Part shown: piece after piece, positions 32,418-40,925 of the stretch
How positions within the stretch are numbered: the stretch's first letter is position 1
Layout of the letters: each line of letters opens with the position of its first letter
Program-made: the position numbers and the translations under genes
Assembly (NCBI GenBank): GCA_044228505.1
Contig: JBGAUT010000012.1
Span: 1 to 64,000, forward strand
Direction: 5' to 3'
Source of the DNA: JAEUKA01 sp044228505
Lineage (GTDB): Bacteria; Myxococcota_A; Polyangia; Palsa-1104; JAEUJZ01
Length of the DNA stretch: 64,000 nt
Notes under the pieces: generated by a model
The model's database searches: none
What the model was told of the DNA's origin: nothing
What the model saw: only the letters and a program-made list of their open reading frames with translations

Positions 32418-34660
32418 CGAAGCGCATAGAGTCCATTCGCGATGAAGAACTGTTTGAGCGACAGCTACACTCGCTCGGCATTGCCGCTGTCCTGTTTACG
32501 ATCACTTACGGAGTCGCTGCACTCGCGTTACAAAGCCTGCTGGTCGCAAAGATGTTCGGCTGCTCGCTACCGGCCCTGGCGTCTCTGACAGCCGCTCACT
32601 GGCTGGCTCAGCGGCGGGGCATCGAGCTTGCGGTGTTGGTCAGCGGAATAAGCATTCTGCTGTCGTGTTTGCTTACCGCCATCTTTGTGAATCTGAACAC
32701 CACCATTATCGGACTCACTCTCATCGTCGCCGTCCTGCTGGTTGTGCCCCATGTGGGAGGACAAGCGCTGGCATGGTTCATGGTGGCCGCTGTCGCGGAG
32801 AGCTTGTTCATCAGCCTGTTCGCCTTGTACACCCGTGGCCCGCGACTCCCGCTCTCCTGGGCAGTGCAACTGCTTGATATCTTCGCTCAGACGGCAGTGA
32901 TGGGGGTCGCAACGCTGCTGCTTCACCAGTTTGCATCGCGTCTGAAGAAGTCTCTGGCACGAACCCTGGTCGATAAGGAACAGCTCGCCGCATCATACAA
33001 AGAGCGCCTAGCGACGATGGCCGAGGTGGCCCGTTTGCAGCATGAAAAGGAGGCCGCCACCGCCACTGCACGAACCAAGACTGCGTTTGTCGCCAACATG
33101 AGTCACGAAATTCGCACCCCGATGAACGCGGTGATCGGAATGACGGGACTTCTGCTCGACACCCCGCTCAACGGAAACCAGCGCGAGTTTGTGGAGACAA
33201 TCCGCAACTCGGGAAGTCATCTTCTCACGATCATCAACGACATCTTGGATTTCTCGAAGCTCGATGCGGGTGCCGTGGAGCTGGAGCGTCAAGAGTTTGA
33301 CGTTCGGAATGTACTAGAGGAAGCGGTGGAATTGGTGATACCCGACGCAGTTGCCAAGCGGCTAGAGCTGTGCACCTACATCGCTCCCGAGGTTCCTGCA
33401 CGCATCAGCGGAGACCCAGGACGAGTGCGCCAAGTGCTGGTCAATTTGATCGGCAATGCCGTCAAGTTCACCCACCAAGGTGAGATCGAGGTGCGGCTTA
33501 CGGCCAGTCCTCGCCAGGACGGCCGGCTGGAGCTTGCCTTCTCTGTTCGCGACACAGGAATTGGCATCCCTGCGGAGCGGCTCGATCGACTGTTTAAGCC
33601 ATTTAGCCAAGTGGATGCCTCGACCACCCGCAGCTTTGGGGGAACCGGGTTGGGCCTGGCGATCAGCAAGCAGCTCATCGAGCGCATGGGTGGCACGATC
33701 ACCATCGAAAGTCAGCCGCAGCGGGGCAGTACGTTTTCGTTTACGCTCGTGGCCGATCACACCACGTCCATCGTGCCACCGGTCTGTGTACCGGCGGTTT
33801 CCTTGCAAGGACTCCAGGTCTTGGTTGTCGATGACAATGCCACCAGCCGCCATCTGTTGCGCCAGTACCTAGAAGCGTGGGGAATGGTGGTCTGCGACAC
33901 CGAAGACCCACTCCACGCGCTCTCGCTCTTTCAGAAGCAGCCGTTTGATCTAGCCATCTTCGACTACCAAATGCCGCAGCTTACCGGAGTCACTCTGGCG
34001 CGTAGAATCCGTGAGCTGACCGATGGGAAGCGCATTCCCATTTTGCTCCTCAGCGAGGTGGGCGTGCCGTTAGCAAAGAGTGACCAGGAACTCTTCGCTG
34101 CGCGTCTACCAAAGCCGGTGAGAGCCCATCAGCTCTGTCATCAGCTCAATGCACTGTGTGACAAGTCCGCCCAATATCAGAGCCGCTCCAGTCGACCGAG
34201 TATCAGCGCTGAGCAGCTCCTTGGGGAATTACATCCCCTGCGAATCTTGCTAGCGGAAGACAACGCGGTCAACCAACGGGTCGCACAGCTATTCCTTCAC
34301 AAGCTAGGCTATCGACCCGACATCGTTGCCAATGGCATGGAAGCCGTAGCAGCGGTGGAGCGCCAAGTGTACGACGTGGTGTTCATGGATGTGCAGATGC
34401 CAGAAATGGACGGACTGCAAGCCACGGAGCGAATCTGCGCCAATGCTTCATCCGGACCTCGTCCCAGGATCATCGCCATGACCGCTCATGCGCTGGCAGA
34501 AGACAAAACTCGCTGCATGAATGCCGGAATGGATGAGTACATCCACAAACCGATCAACTTGCGGACCATGGCCGAAGTCCTCGTCCGCGTACCACGCAAT
34601 TCCCGCAGCACGCCGTCCAAGCATTATCAACAAAGCCCCGCAAACCAGAGCAGAGACTAG
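32405..34660 (+). CDS. Membrane-bound hybrid histidine kinase with two receiver domains
   Basis: The 751-residue protein has about five or six N-terminal membrane helices (residues 20-185) with no large periplasmic loop, then a coiled coil, a HisKA domain with H234 in NMSHEIRTPMN, and a HATPase_c domain (N box VNLIGNAVKFTH, G1 DTGIGIP, G2 GGTGLGLAIS). Two REC domains follow: VLVVDDNATSRHLL with D520 in FDYQMP, and ILLAEDNAVNQRVA with D662 in MDVQMPEMDG. No HPt domain is present, so output must go to a separate partner. The signal is probably sensed in or near the membrane. Its stop abuts the convergent FG-GAP gene. Confidence 0.93.
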   Translation: MDAVTKRIESIRDEELFERQLHSLGIAAVLFTITYGVAALALQSLLVAKMFGCSLPALASLTAAHWLAQRRGIELAVLVSGISILLSCLLTAIFVNLNTTIIGLTLIVAVLLVVPHVGGQALAWFMVAAVAESLFISLFALYTRGPRLPLSWAVQLLDIFAQTAVMGVATLLLHQFASRLKKSLARTLVDKEQLAASYKERLATMAEVARLQHEKEAATATARTKTAFVANMSHEIRTPMNAVIGMTGLLLDTPLNGNQREFVETIRNSGSHLLTIINDILDFSKLDAGAVELERQEFDVRNVLEEAVELVIPDAVAKRLELCTYIAPEVPARISGDPGRVRQVLVNLIGNAVKFTHQGEIEVRLTASPRQDGRLELAFSVRDTGIGIPAERLDRLFKPFSQVDASTTRSFGGTGLGLAISKQLIERMGGTITIESQPQRGSTFSFTLVADHTTSIVPPVCVPAVSLQGLQVLVVDDNATSRHLLRQYLEAWGMVVCDTEDPLHALSLFQKQPFDLAIFDYQMPQLTGVTLARRIRELTDGKRIPILLLSEVGVPLAKSDQELFAARLPKPVRAHQLCHQLNALCDKSAQYQSRSSRPSISAEQLLGELHPLRILLAEDNAVNQRVAQLFLHKLGYRPDIVANGMEAVAAVERQVYDVVFMDVQMPEMDGLQATERICANASSGPRPRIIAMTAHALAEDKTRCMNAGMDEYIHKPINLRTMAEVLVRVPRNSRSTPSKHYQQSPANQSRD

Positions 34661-35893
34661 CTACGGGGTCTCATTTCGAAGCACCACAATCTGGGTCGAG
34701 GCGCTCACGGCCAGATCGATCTTTCCATCGCCATCAAAGTCCGCAGCACTTGCCGCGTAGGCATTGCCATCGACCATGATCTGCTGGGCCGCTTCGAAAC
34801 TGCCATCTCCGCGACCGATCAGGATCGATACGTCACTGCTATTGATATTGGCGACATACAGATCGGGCTTCCCATCCAAGTTGGCATCAAAGACTCCGAT
34901 TCCGTACGGATCACTCCCGACCGGTAGTTCAATGGCCGTAGCAAAGCTGCCATCCCCTTTGCCAAGGTACACACCAACATGGCCGGGCGTCGGCCCCTCG
35001 AACGTCATCGCGACATCCAGATTCCCATCGCGATCAAAATCGGCAGCCGCAACAAGCCGAGGTCCACGGACAGCGGCGGTGGTCTGGGGTGCGCCAAGCG
35101 TTCCTCCCATCATCCCCAGATGAACGCTGTAGGTACCGCCCTGATATCCCGAGCTCACGATGTCCATCCGGGAATCACGATTTACGTCCGCGATCACGGC
35201 ACCCGCCGGTCCAGTGCCCGCACTCAGCGTGGTAGCCGCAGCGAAGCGGCCCCCTCCCATCCCTTTAAATAGACTGAGTACTTTGCCGCCATTGCCCATC
35301 CCAAGCTCGATCCCAAGTACGTCGAGCGTGCCATCTCCGTCTAGGTCTCCGATCTGGATGTCGTTCGGATAGGAATTACCGATGAGGGTCGCGGTCGCAG
35401 ACAGATTTCCTCTGCCATCACCTAGCAAGATGGTGTGCTTGCCCCCAATGAACGAAGCCACCCCAACATCTGGGAAGCCGTCCTGGTTGACGTCTCCTGT
35501 GGCAAGAGAGATCGGATAGTCAGGCGTCGATACGGACGCGCCCTTGGCAAACATGAACTTGCCGCCATTGCGATAGACCTGCACGTTCTGATCAACCGTC
35601 GAACAGGCGACCAAGTCGGGTTGCTTATCACCCGTCAGCTCGACAGATAGTAAGCAGCGTGCCGACTTGAGCCCGGTGATTGTGGCCGCCCGAGTGAACA
35701 CCGCAGGCTTGGGTTTGATCGGCACCGCCAGATCATGTGGCAACGCCAAGTCATCCATCGGCTGGGCTAGGTCCGGTACCAAGGTCTGCGAAAGATCCAC
35801 CGTATTCGATGAATGGGGACCGGCCCCTCCGCTGGAGCAGTCGACCAAGGGAAGGAGCACCAACCCGACCAGAAGATCCGTAGGCTTCGACAT
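34661..35893 (-). CDS. FG-GAP/VCBS-repeat surface lipoprotein
   Basis: The 410-residue protein has a lipoprotein signal (LVGLVLLPLVDC) and a linker with PDLAQPMDDLALPHDLA, the same style as the lipoprotein at 1164-2042. About six or seven FG-GAP repeats follow, with calcium-loop signatures such as GDVNQDGFPDVG, GDLDGDGTLDVLG, ADVNRDSRMDIV, ADFDRDGNLDVA and ADFDGDGKIDLA, forming an integrin-alpha-like propeller. The role is probably surface binding. A TATACT sits 9 bases before the ATG and no ribosome site is visible, so a leaderless message is possible. Confidence 0.85.
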   Translation of the reverse strand: MSKPTDLLVGLVLLPLVDCSSGGAGPHSSNTVDLSQTLVPDLAQPMDDLALPHDLAVPIKPKPAVFTRAATITGLKSARCLLSVELTGDKQPDLVACSTVDQNVQVYRNGGKFMFAKGASVSTPDYPISLATGDVNQDGFPDVGVASFIGGKHTILLGDGRGNLSATATLIGNSYPNDIQIGDLDGDGTLDVLGIELGMGNGGKVLSLFKGMGGGRFAAATTLSAGTGPAGAVIADVNRDSRMDIVSSGYQGGTYSVHLGMMGGTLGAPQTTAAVRGPRLVAAADFDRDGNLDVAMTFEGPTPGHVGVYLGKGDGSFATAIELPVGSDPYGIGVFDANLDGKPDLYVANINSSDVSILIGRGDGSFEAAQQIMVDGNAYAASAADFDGDGKIDLAVSASTQIVVLRNETP

Positions 35894-35911
35894 GGCGGGA
35901 GTATATTCATC

Positions 35912-35929
35912 CCCCCATTGTTTTGGGGG
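35912..35929 (-). terminator. Stem-loop between bolA-like and FG-GAP genes
   Basis: CCCCCA and TGGGGG pair around a TTGTTT loop, 20 bp after the BolA-like stop. No good T run follows on the minus strand; weak terminator candidate. Confidence 0.3.
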
Positions 35930-35949
35930 TCCGTTGTCCTGGCGCGGCC

Positions 35950-36270
35950 CTACGACTTGCTACCGCCCCGACAAGAAGGTGACTCGTAGCTCGCCGTACT
36001 CGCTTGCCACTTCGATGGGGCGACCGTCTTGAGCGTCAGCGCGTGAATCGCCAACTTGAGTTCCTCTGCCAGCGCAGCATTTACCAATCGATGCTGATCG
36101 ATCAGGCTCTTTCCTTCGAACGCCGGGGCCACAATGATCACCTTAAAGTGACTCTCTGCACCGGGCCCTGAACTGTGGAGATGACTCTCGTTTAGGACTT
36201 CTAGGTGGGTGGGGGTAAGAGCCGCACGTAGCTTCGACTCCACTCGCTCTGCCATAGTCTGCTTCTGCAT
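35950..36270 (-). CDS. BolA-family protein
   Basis: The 106-residue protein matches BolA in length and content: an N-terminal helix (MAERVESKLRAALTPTHLEV), a loop with ESHLHSSGPGAESHFKVIIV, where the conserved His may help bind Fe-S clusters with monothiol glutaredoxins, and the helix-turn LIDQHRLVNAALAEEL followed by IHALTLKTVAPSKW. BolA proteins act in Fe-S trafficking or morphology control. A start at 36255 is also possible. It is divergent from the Fic gene. Confidence 0.88.
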   Translation of the reverse strand: MQKQTMAERVESKLRAALTPTHLEVLNESHLHSSGPGAESHFKVIIVAPAFEGKSLIDQHRLVNAALAEELKLAIHALTLKTVAPSKWQASTASYESPSCRGGSKS

Positions 36271-36368
36271 GCGAACCTTTTTACCTTAAAGGCCACGTAG
36301 GTGCGCACAACTTCCGCTTTTTATGGCACACTCGCGAGCCGTACGACTGTCCTTGAGGAGCCTGCTTC

Positions 36369-37151
36369 ATGGAGGAATCCCGCTACTTTGAGCTAGACGC
36401 CAAACTGGAGTCCTTGCGAATTCGCAAGGCAGCAGAGGATCCAAGAGTCCTAGCGGCGTATAGCGACAAGGTCGACATCGGCTGGATCTACCACGACAAC
36501 GCCCTTGAGGGTGTTGTTTTAACGTCCGGAGAGATTCGCGATGCCCTCGATCGCAAGATGATCTCGGACGTCAGCCTGGTGTCCCTGTACGAAGAAATTC
36601 GCAGTCACAAGAGTGCCATCGACTTCGTGCGCGAGCTTGCCAAAGAGCACTCCACGCATAAGAAGAAGACCGGACTCATTACCGTGGAGCTCATCAAACA
36701 GCTTCACGAGCTGCTCACACCAGAGGACAAAGCCAAGGGGAATCCGTACCGCAAGGACAACCCCCTACATCGGTCCTACTTTCATGAGATTGCGCCCGCA
36801 GACAAGATCCCGATGCGGATGCGCAAGCTCTGTGAGTGGCTCGATGAGGAAGAGACAGAGAGCCTGCACCCCATCTCGCGGGCGGCAGGACTGCACTTCC
36901 GGCTGATGGCCATCTATCCGTGGACCAAAAACAGCGGCAAGGTAGCCCGGCTCCTGATGAACCTTCTGCTCATCCGCGATGGCTACCCACTTGGGATGAT
37001 TCACTCGATGGAACGTCAGCGCTACTACGACAGCCTGCGAGCCGAAAACGGTCAGCTCAGCCAGCTTGTCACCGATGCGCTGATGAACTACGTGAACACC
37101 ACCCTCCGTTTCTTGGAAGAACTGGCCGAGCTGCGCCGCGCCGCCAGCTAG
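36369..37151 (+). CDS. Fic-domain protein with substituted active-site motif
   Basis: The 260-residue protein is a class II-like Fic protein. It has an N-terminal inhibitory-helix segment (YHDNALEGVVLTSGEI, with the conserved Glu-Gly) and a Fic core. The core motif, normally HPFxxGNGRxxR, reads YPWTKNSGKVARLLMN: the catalytic His is Tyr, the second Gly-Asn-Gly-Arg block is Asn-Ser-Gly-Lys, but the final Arg is kept. Canonical AMP transfer therefore seems unlikely unless the His is replaced functionally. The ATG follows GAGGAG by 8 bases. It stands alone, convergent with the WD40 gene. Confidence 0.8.
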   Translation: MEESRYFELDAKLESLRIRKAAEDPRVLAAYSDKVDIGWIYHDNALEGVVLTSGEIRDALDRKMISDVSLVSLYEEIRSHKSAIDFVRELAKEHSTHKKKTGLITVELIKQLHELLTPEDKAKGNPYRKDNPLHRSYFHEIAPADKIPMRMRKLCEWLDEEETESLHPISRAAGLHFRLMAIYPWTKNSGKVARLLMNLLLIRDGYPLGMIHSMERQRYYDSLRAENGQLSQLVTDALMNYVNTTLRFLEELAELRRAAS

Positions 37152-37160
37152 CCCAAGCAA

Positions 37161-37186
37161 CAGGGCCGAGACCTGGGTCTGCCCTG
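37161..37186. terminator. Bidirectional stem-loop between fic-like and WD40 genes
   Basis: CAGGGC...GCCCTG encloses a second arm pair AGACC-TG-GGTCT, giving an 11-bp stem with a small CG bulge. It fills the 40-bp gap between two convergent stops, so it likely terminates both. Confidence 0.55.
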
Positions 37187-37191
37187 CCCGC

Positions 37192-39801
37192 TTAGCGCCG
37201 CTCGATCATTTGCAGCATCGACTTGCGCAGTCGCTGGTCGGCGTCCATATAGGCGGGAATCGCCAGCAGCTCTTGGTGAACCACTGCCGAGGATCGCGTC
37301 TCTAGGTGGACGTCGCGAAGCTGCACCTGCCCCTGTTGGCTCCCGGTCGCGAGCAGTGTCCCATCCGGGCTAAACGTACACGCCGACAGCACATCGTTAC
37401 GCCCCAGGTCATCGAGCTGCGCCAGCAGCTCGCCGTGCTGTCCATCCCAAATCCGAAGATCATCTCCGCACGAGGCGATCCGGCTGCCATCCGGGCTCAT
37501 CGCGATCGCCGCGTACTCTTTGCTCGAGTGCTTGCTGAGCGCTGCAATCAGGCGACCATCTTTGCCATCGCGCAGCCACGCCCGCTCCCCCGAGTCGAGC
37601 ACCAGCAGCCGCGAGCCATCCCCAGCAAACAGCACCGATCGCACCTCGCCACTATGGCCCGTCATCGTCGCCACCACCTGCTGCTTCGCCGGATCGTAGA
37701 GCCGTGCCGAGGTATCCGCCGAGCCGCTCGCAAACAGCTCGCTCGACCGCGAAAATTGCAGCGCCCTCACCGCGCCCTGATGGCTCGGCAGGTCGTGGGG
37801 CGCAAACTTCGCCCGCACGTCATACAGCATCACCTCGCCGCCCTTGCTCCCGGTCACCAGCCAGCGGCCATCGGGACTAAACACCGCCACCGTCGGCTCG
37901 TCCTTCTGCTTCTGAAGCTCACCCAGAAGCTGGGGCATCGGCGAGCCGTCCTTTCGCTGCCACACCGACGCTTTGCCGCTCTCCGGGATACTAAGCAGGT
38001 ATTCACCGTCATCGGTCACCGCCAGGATCTTGCCGAGCGCCAGATCGCCACCTTGGGTGAGCGTTTCCGCAAAGCCCTCGCCGCCAAAGTAGCGCAGCAG
38101 TCCGGGAATCCGCCCCGTACTGCCGACCCCACCGGGGGTGATCGTCAGTAGCTCGGTCTTGCCATCGGGTCGCTTCAGCCAGCGCGCCTCCGACAGACCG
38201 CGACTTTTTAGCTCGGCCAGCCTTTCCGACGACTTGAGATCCCATAGCGCCGCCGTGCCATCGCGACTGCCACTGAGCAGGCGCTGACCATCTTGCGAAA
38301 ACGACAGCGTCACCACTTCGCTCAAGTGACCGGCCAAGGGCTGCGGCAGCTCGCCAATCTGGCTACGAAACAGTCGAGCGCTGCCATCCCGGCTCCCGGT
38401 GAGCACATACTGACCATCGGGACTGAAGCTGACCGCTCCGACGCGCTGGTGATGCCCACGCAGGACCAGCAGCGACTGCCCACTGCGTCCGTCCCAGATC
38501 CGCACGGTGCCATCGGCCCCGGCTGTGACAATCCGCCGCCCGGTCGGAGAAAACGCGGTCGCCAGCACGGGTCCAACATGCCCGATGAGCTGCGCCCGCA
38601 TGTGGCCGACGACCCGCTCCCATAGCTCGAGCACCCCGTTTTCGCTGAGCACCACCATCCGACCGCCATCTTTGGTCATCGCCAGCACCTGGCTACGTCG
38701 GGGATGACTCACTGGCGAAAACATCGACTCGCCGGTCGTCGCGTCCCACAGCCGCGCCGTGCCGTCTGCGCTGATCGTCATCACCGCCCGCCCCGACGCC
38801 AGAGTAAACGACGCCGAGTGGACCGTCCCGTCATGGCCTTCGAGCACCGCGATGAGCGCGCCCGTCTCGCCATGCCACAGCCGCGCCGTCCGGTCCGAGC
38901 TAGACGACACCAGCCGCTTGCCGTCCGGTGAAAAGACGATGTCGCGCACCTGATCGACGTGCCCAGTCAGCGTCGCAACGGGTGCGCCGGTCTTGGCATC
39001 CCACAGCTTGACCGTACCCGGCGACGCCGTAGCGATCCGCTGACCACTTGGGTCAAGCAGTGCCGCAAAAATCGTCGCCTCGTGCCCATCGAGCTTGGCC
39101 AAGAGCTTGCCGTCCATGCCATCCCACAGCCGCGCCCCCCGCTGCGTCTCCGAGGCGAACAGCCCCAGCACTCGGGAACCGTCCGGTGACAGCGTGATCT
39201 GCGTCAGCGGACTGGGCGGCCCACTCGGGTCGGCAAGGGTCGCGATCGGCGTCTCCGCGCTGTTGCCATACAGCCGCGCCGTGCCCTCTTGGTCGAGCGT
39301 AACGAGCCGCTCGCCACCAGCCGACTGCCACGCACCAACCAGTGCGCCTTCGACTTTCTGGAGCTTGCGGACCAGCTTGCCGTCCGGCACCGACCACAGC
39401 CGCGCCACCCCATCGGCGCTCGCCGTCAGCATGTGACTGCCCTTTGCAACAAAGCTGACCGAGGACACTTCGCCTTCGTGGGGCAGGATCGCCACCGTCT
39501 GCCTGAGCTTCTGCTGAAGGTGCGGCAGCAGGTAGCGCATCCGCGCATCGTCGAGACCGCCCTGATAGGCCTTGTCCAGCCAGAACAGAGCCGAGGTGGT
39601 ATCCCCCCGCCCAAGCGACACCTTCACGGTCGCAAAGTGCTCGCCGACCGCCTTGGCATGCCGCCGCTCGGCCTCATCGCGCTTTTCCTTTTGCACCGCC
39701 CGATAGCCTTGGAAGCCGAGGACTGCCAACCCCATGGTCGCCAGCAGTGCCAGCAGCCAGCGTCGTCCCCCCGCCCGGACCGATTCATCTTGGTCGCTCA
39801 T
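37192..39801 (-). CDS. Membrane-anchored WD40-repeat protein
   Basis: The 869-residue protein has one N-terminal transmembrane helix (WLLALLATMGLAVLGFQGY), a short helical region (ALFWLDKAYQGGLDDARM...) and at least 12 WD40-type blades across residues 110-840, for example GHVDQVRDIVFSPDGKRLVS with RTARLWHGETG and GHHQRVGAVSFSPDGQYVLT. That suffices for two propellers. The usual kinase domain of WD40-kinase fusions is missing, though the helix and linker look like those found after such kinases. GGAAGG precedes the ATG at 39801. It follows a hypothetical gene by 63 bp, probably as an operon. Likely a scaffold. Confidence 0.85.
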   Translation of the reverse strand: MSDQDESVRAGGRRWLLALLATMGLAVLGFQGYRAVQKEKRDEAERRHAKAVGEHFATVKVSLGRGDTTSALFWLDKAYQGGLDDARMRYLLPHLQQKLRQTVAILPHEGEVSSVSFVAKGSHMLTASADGVARLWSVPDGKLVRKLQKVEGALVGAWQSAGGERLVTLDQEGTARLYGNSAETPIATLADPSGPPSPLTQITLSPDGSRVLGLFASETQRGARLWDGMDGKLLAKLDGHEATIFAALLDPSGQRIATASPGTVKLWDAKTGAPVATLTGHVDQVRDIVFSPDGKRLVSSSSDRTARLWHGETGALIAVLEGHDGTVHSASFTLASGRAVMTISADGTARLWDATTGESMFSPVSHPRRSQVLAMTKDGGRMVVLSENGVLELWERVVGHMRAQLIGHVGPVLATAFSPTGRRIVTAGADGTVRIWDGRSGQSLLVLRGHHQRVGAVSFSPDGQYVLTGSRDGSARLFRSQIGELPQPLAGHLSEVVTLSFSQDGQRLLSGSRDGTAALWDLKSSERLAELKSRGLSEARWLKRPDGKTELLTITPGGVGSTGRIPGLLRYFGGEGFAETLTQGGDLALGKILAVTDDGEYLLSIPESGKASVWQRKDGSPMPQLLGELQKQKDEPTVAVFSPDGRWLVTGSKGGEVMLYDVRAKFAPHDLPSHQGAVRALQFSRSSELFASGSADTSARLYDPAKQQVVATMTGHSGEVRSVLFAGDGSRLLVLDSGERAWLRDGKDGRLIAALSKHSSKEYAAIAMSPDGSRIASCGDDLRIWDGQHGELLAQLDDLGRNDVLSACTFSPDGTLLATGSQQGQVQLRDVHLETRSSAVVHQELLAIPAYMDADQRLRKSMLQMIERR

Positions 39802-39864
39802 CGTCACCTTCCCGCCACTTTATCAGACGCCGCCCCCTGTCCCCACTGCGTCCATCCCGGCTGT

Positions 39865-40638
39865 CTAGGCCGGCGGCGCGGGCTCGGCGGGCTCTCGTGG
39901 TCCGCTCGGCGGCTTTCTGTCGCCCAAGCTGGTGGTGGCTTTTTCGCGATAGGTGTCGATGGCGTCAAAGCTCGGCTGGGCGGCCTCTAGTGCGGACTCG
40001 CCACCGGACAGCACCATGGCCACAAGCTGAATCGCATGGGCGGTCAGCGCTTGCTGGAGCTTGGTTCGCTGGGTCCGCAGGTCGGGCAGCTTGCTCTTTT
40101 TGGCCTTCGCCTTGGTGACGCCGACCATCTCGCCGTAGGCGGTGTGGCAGCGCTCGATCTCGGTCAGGAAGTCAGCCCCACCAAGCGCCACAATGATCGG
40201 CTTGAGCTTGTCTTTTTGGATGCGCCGCACCCGCTGCTCGGACTCGGCCCACTGCGCGCCATACTCCAGGGTCAGAAAACCGAGCCCAGTGGGGAACAGC
40301 GCGACAAGCAGCGACTCGGCCTGCGCCGCCTTCGGGTAGCGATCGTGCGGCAGCTCGGCATAAGCCGACAGCCAGCGCTGAAAACTCCCCCACGACACAT
40401 CCGCCGCGAGATCGACCGGACGATTGTCCTGGGTATCGAGCATCCGAATGTGGTCGCCAAAGCTTTGCTCGGACTCGGCGACGACAGCGCTCAGCGCGCT
40501 GGCACTCGCCTTGAGCGCAGCCGGTGGTCTCGCGGGCAGCGCCATAAGCAACTGGCGAGTGAGGGTAATAAACGACGGAACATCAAGGTTCGGGATACGG
40601 GTATACAGCGACGGCTCAAACAGTTCGAAAGCAGACAT
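39865..40638 (-). CDS. Hypothetical helical protein upstream of WD40 gene
   Basis: The 257-residue protein is mostly helical with no signal peptide or membrane segment. I recognise no family. Features are a Lys-rich tract (TKAKAKKSKLPDLRTQRTKL, about residues 175-194) and a Pro/Glu/Arg-rich tail. GGAGG lies 6 bases before the ATG at 40638. Its position 63 bp before the WD40 scaffold gene on the same strand suggests the two products work together (inference). Confidence 0.6.
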   Translation of the reverse strand: MSAFELFEPSLYTRIPNLDVPSFITLTRQLLMALPARPPAALKASASALSAVVAESEQSFGDHIRMLDTQDNRPVDLAADVSWGSFQRWLSAYAELPHDRYPKAAQAESLLVALFPTGLGFLTLEYGAQWAESEQRVRRIQKDKLKPIIVALGGADFLTEIERCHTAYGEMVGVTKAKAKKSKLPDLRTQRTKLQQALTAHAIQLVAMVLSGGESALEAAQPSFDAIDTYREKATTSLGDRKPPSGPREPAEPAPPA

Positions 40639-40765
40639 GGAAAACCTCCGGTTCATCAAAAGGTCGCAAAAGCCTTACAGAGCCGATCCAGACGCGCTCG
40701 TATTTTCTTTGGTTTTCCGTCGAGAAATTTCTTGTATGAGATTGTGGGCTTGTGCCTACTTTGCG

Positions 40766-40911
40766 GAACCCCTAGGGCCTCTTGGGCATCCTCGCGAGCA
40801 TCTCCTAGAACCCCTAGGGCCTCTTGGGGCATCCTCGCGAGCATCTCCTAGAACCCCTAGGGCCTCTTGGGCATCCTCGCGAGCATCTCCTAGAACCCCT
40901 GGGGCTTCTCC
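40766..40911. repeat. 42/43-bp tandem repeat, three full copies plus a partial
   Basis: Copies run 40766-40807, 40808-40850 and 40851-40892, with a decayed piece to about 40911. Each unit begins GAACCCCTAGGGCCTCTTGG and contains two self-complementary cores, CCCTAGGG and CTCGCGAG. The copies are nearly identical, differing by one inserted G. It lies between the S9 peptidase stop and the hypothetical gene start, both on the minus strand. Confidence 0.9.
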
Positions 40912-40925
40912 ACACTGCCCGCCTG

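Noticed and set aside
40766..40911. CRISPR-like or protein-coding repeat (plus-strand PLGPLGHPREHLLE units)
   Set aside because: Copies are contiguous without spacers, and a single-base insertion in the second copy shifts any reading frame.
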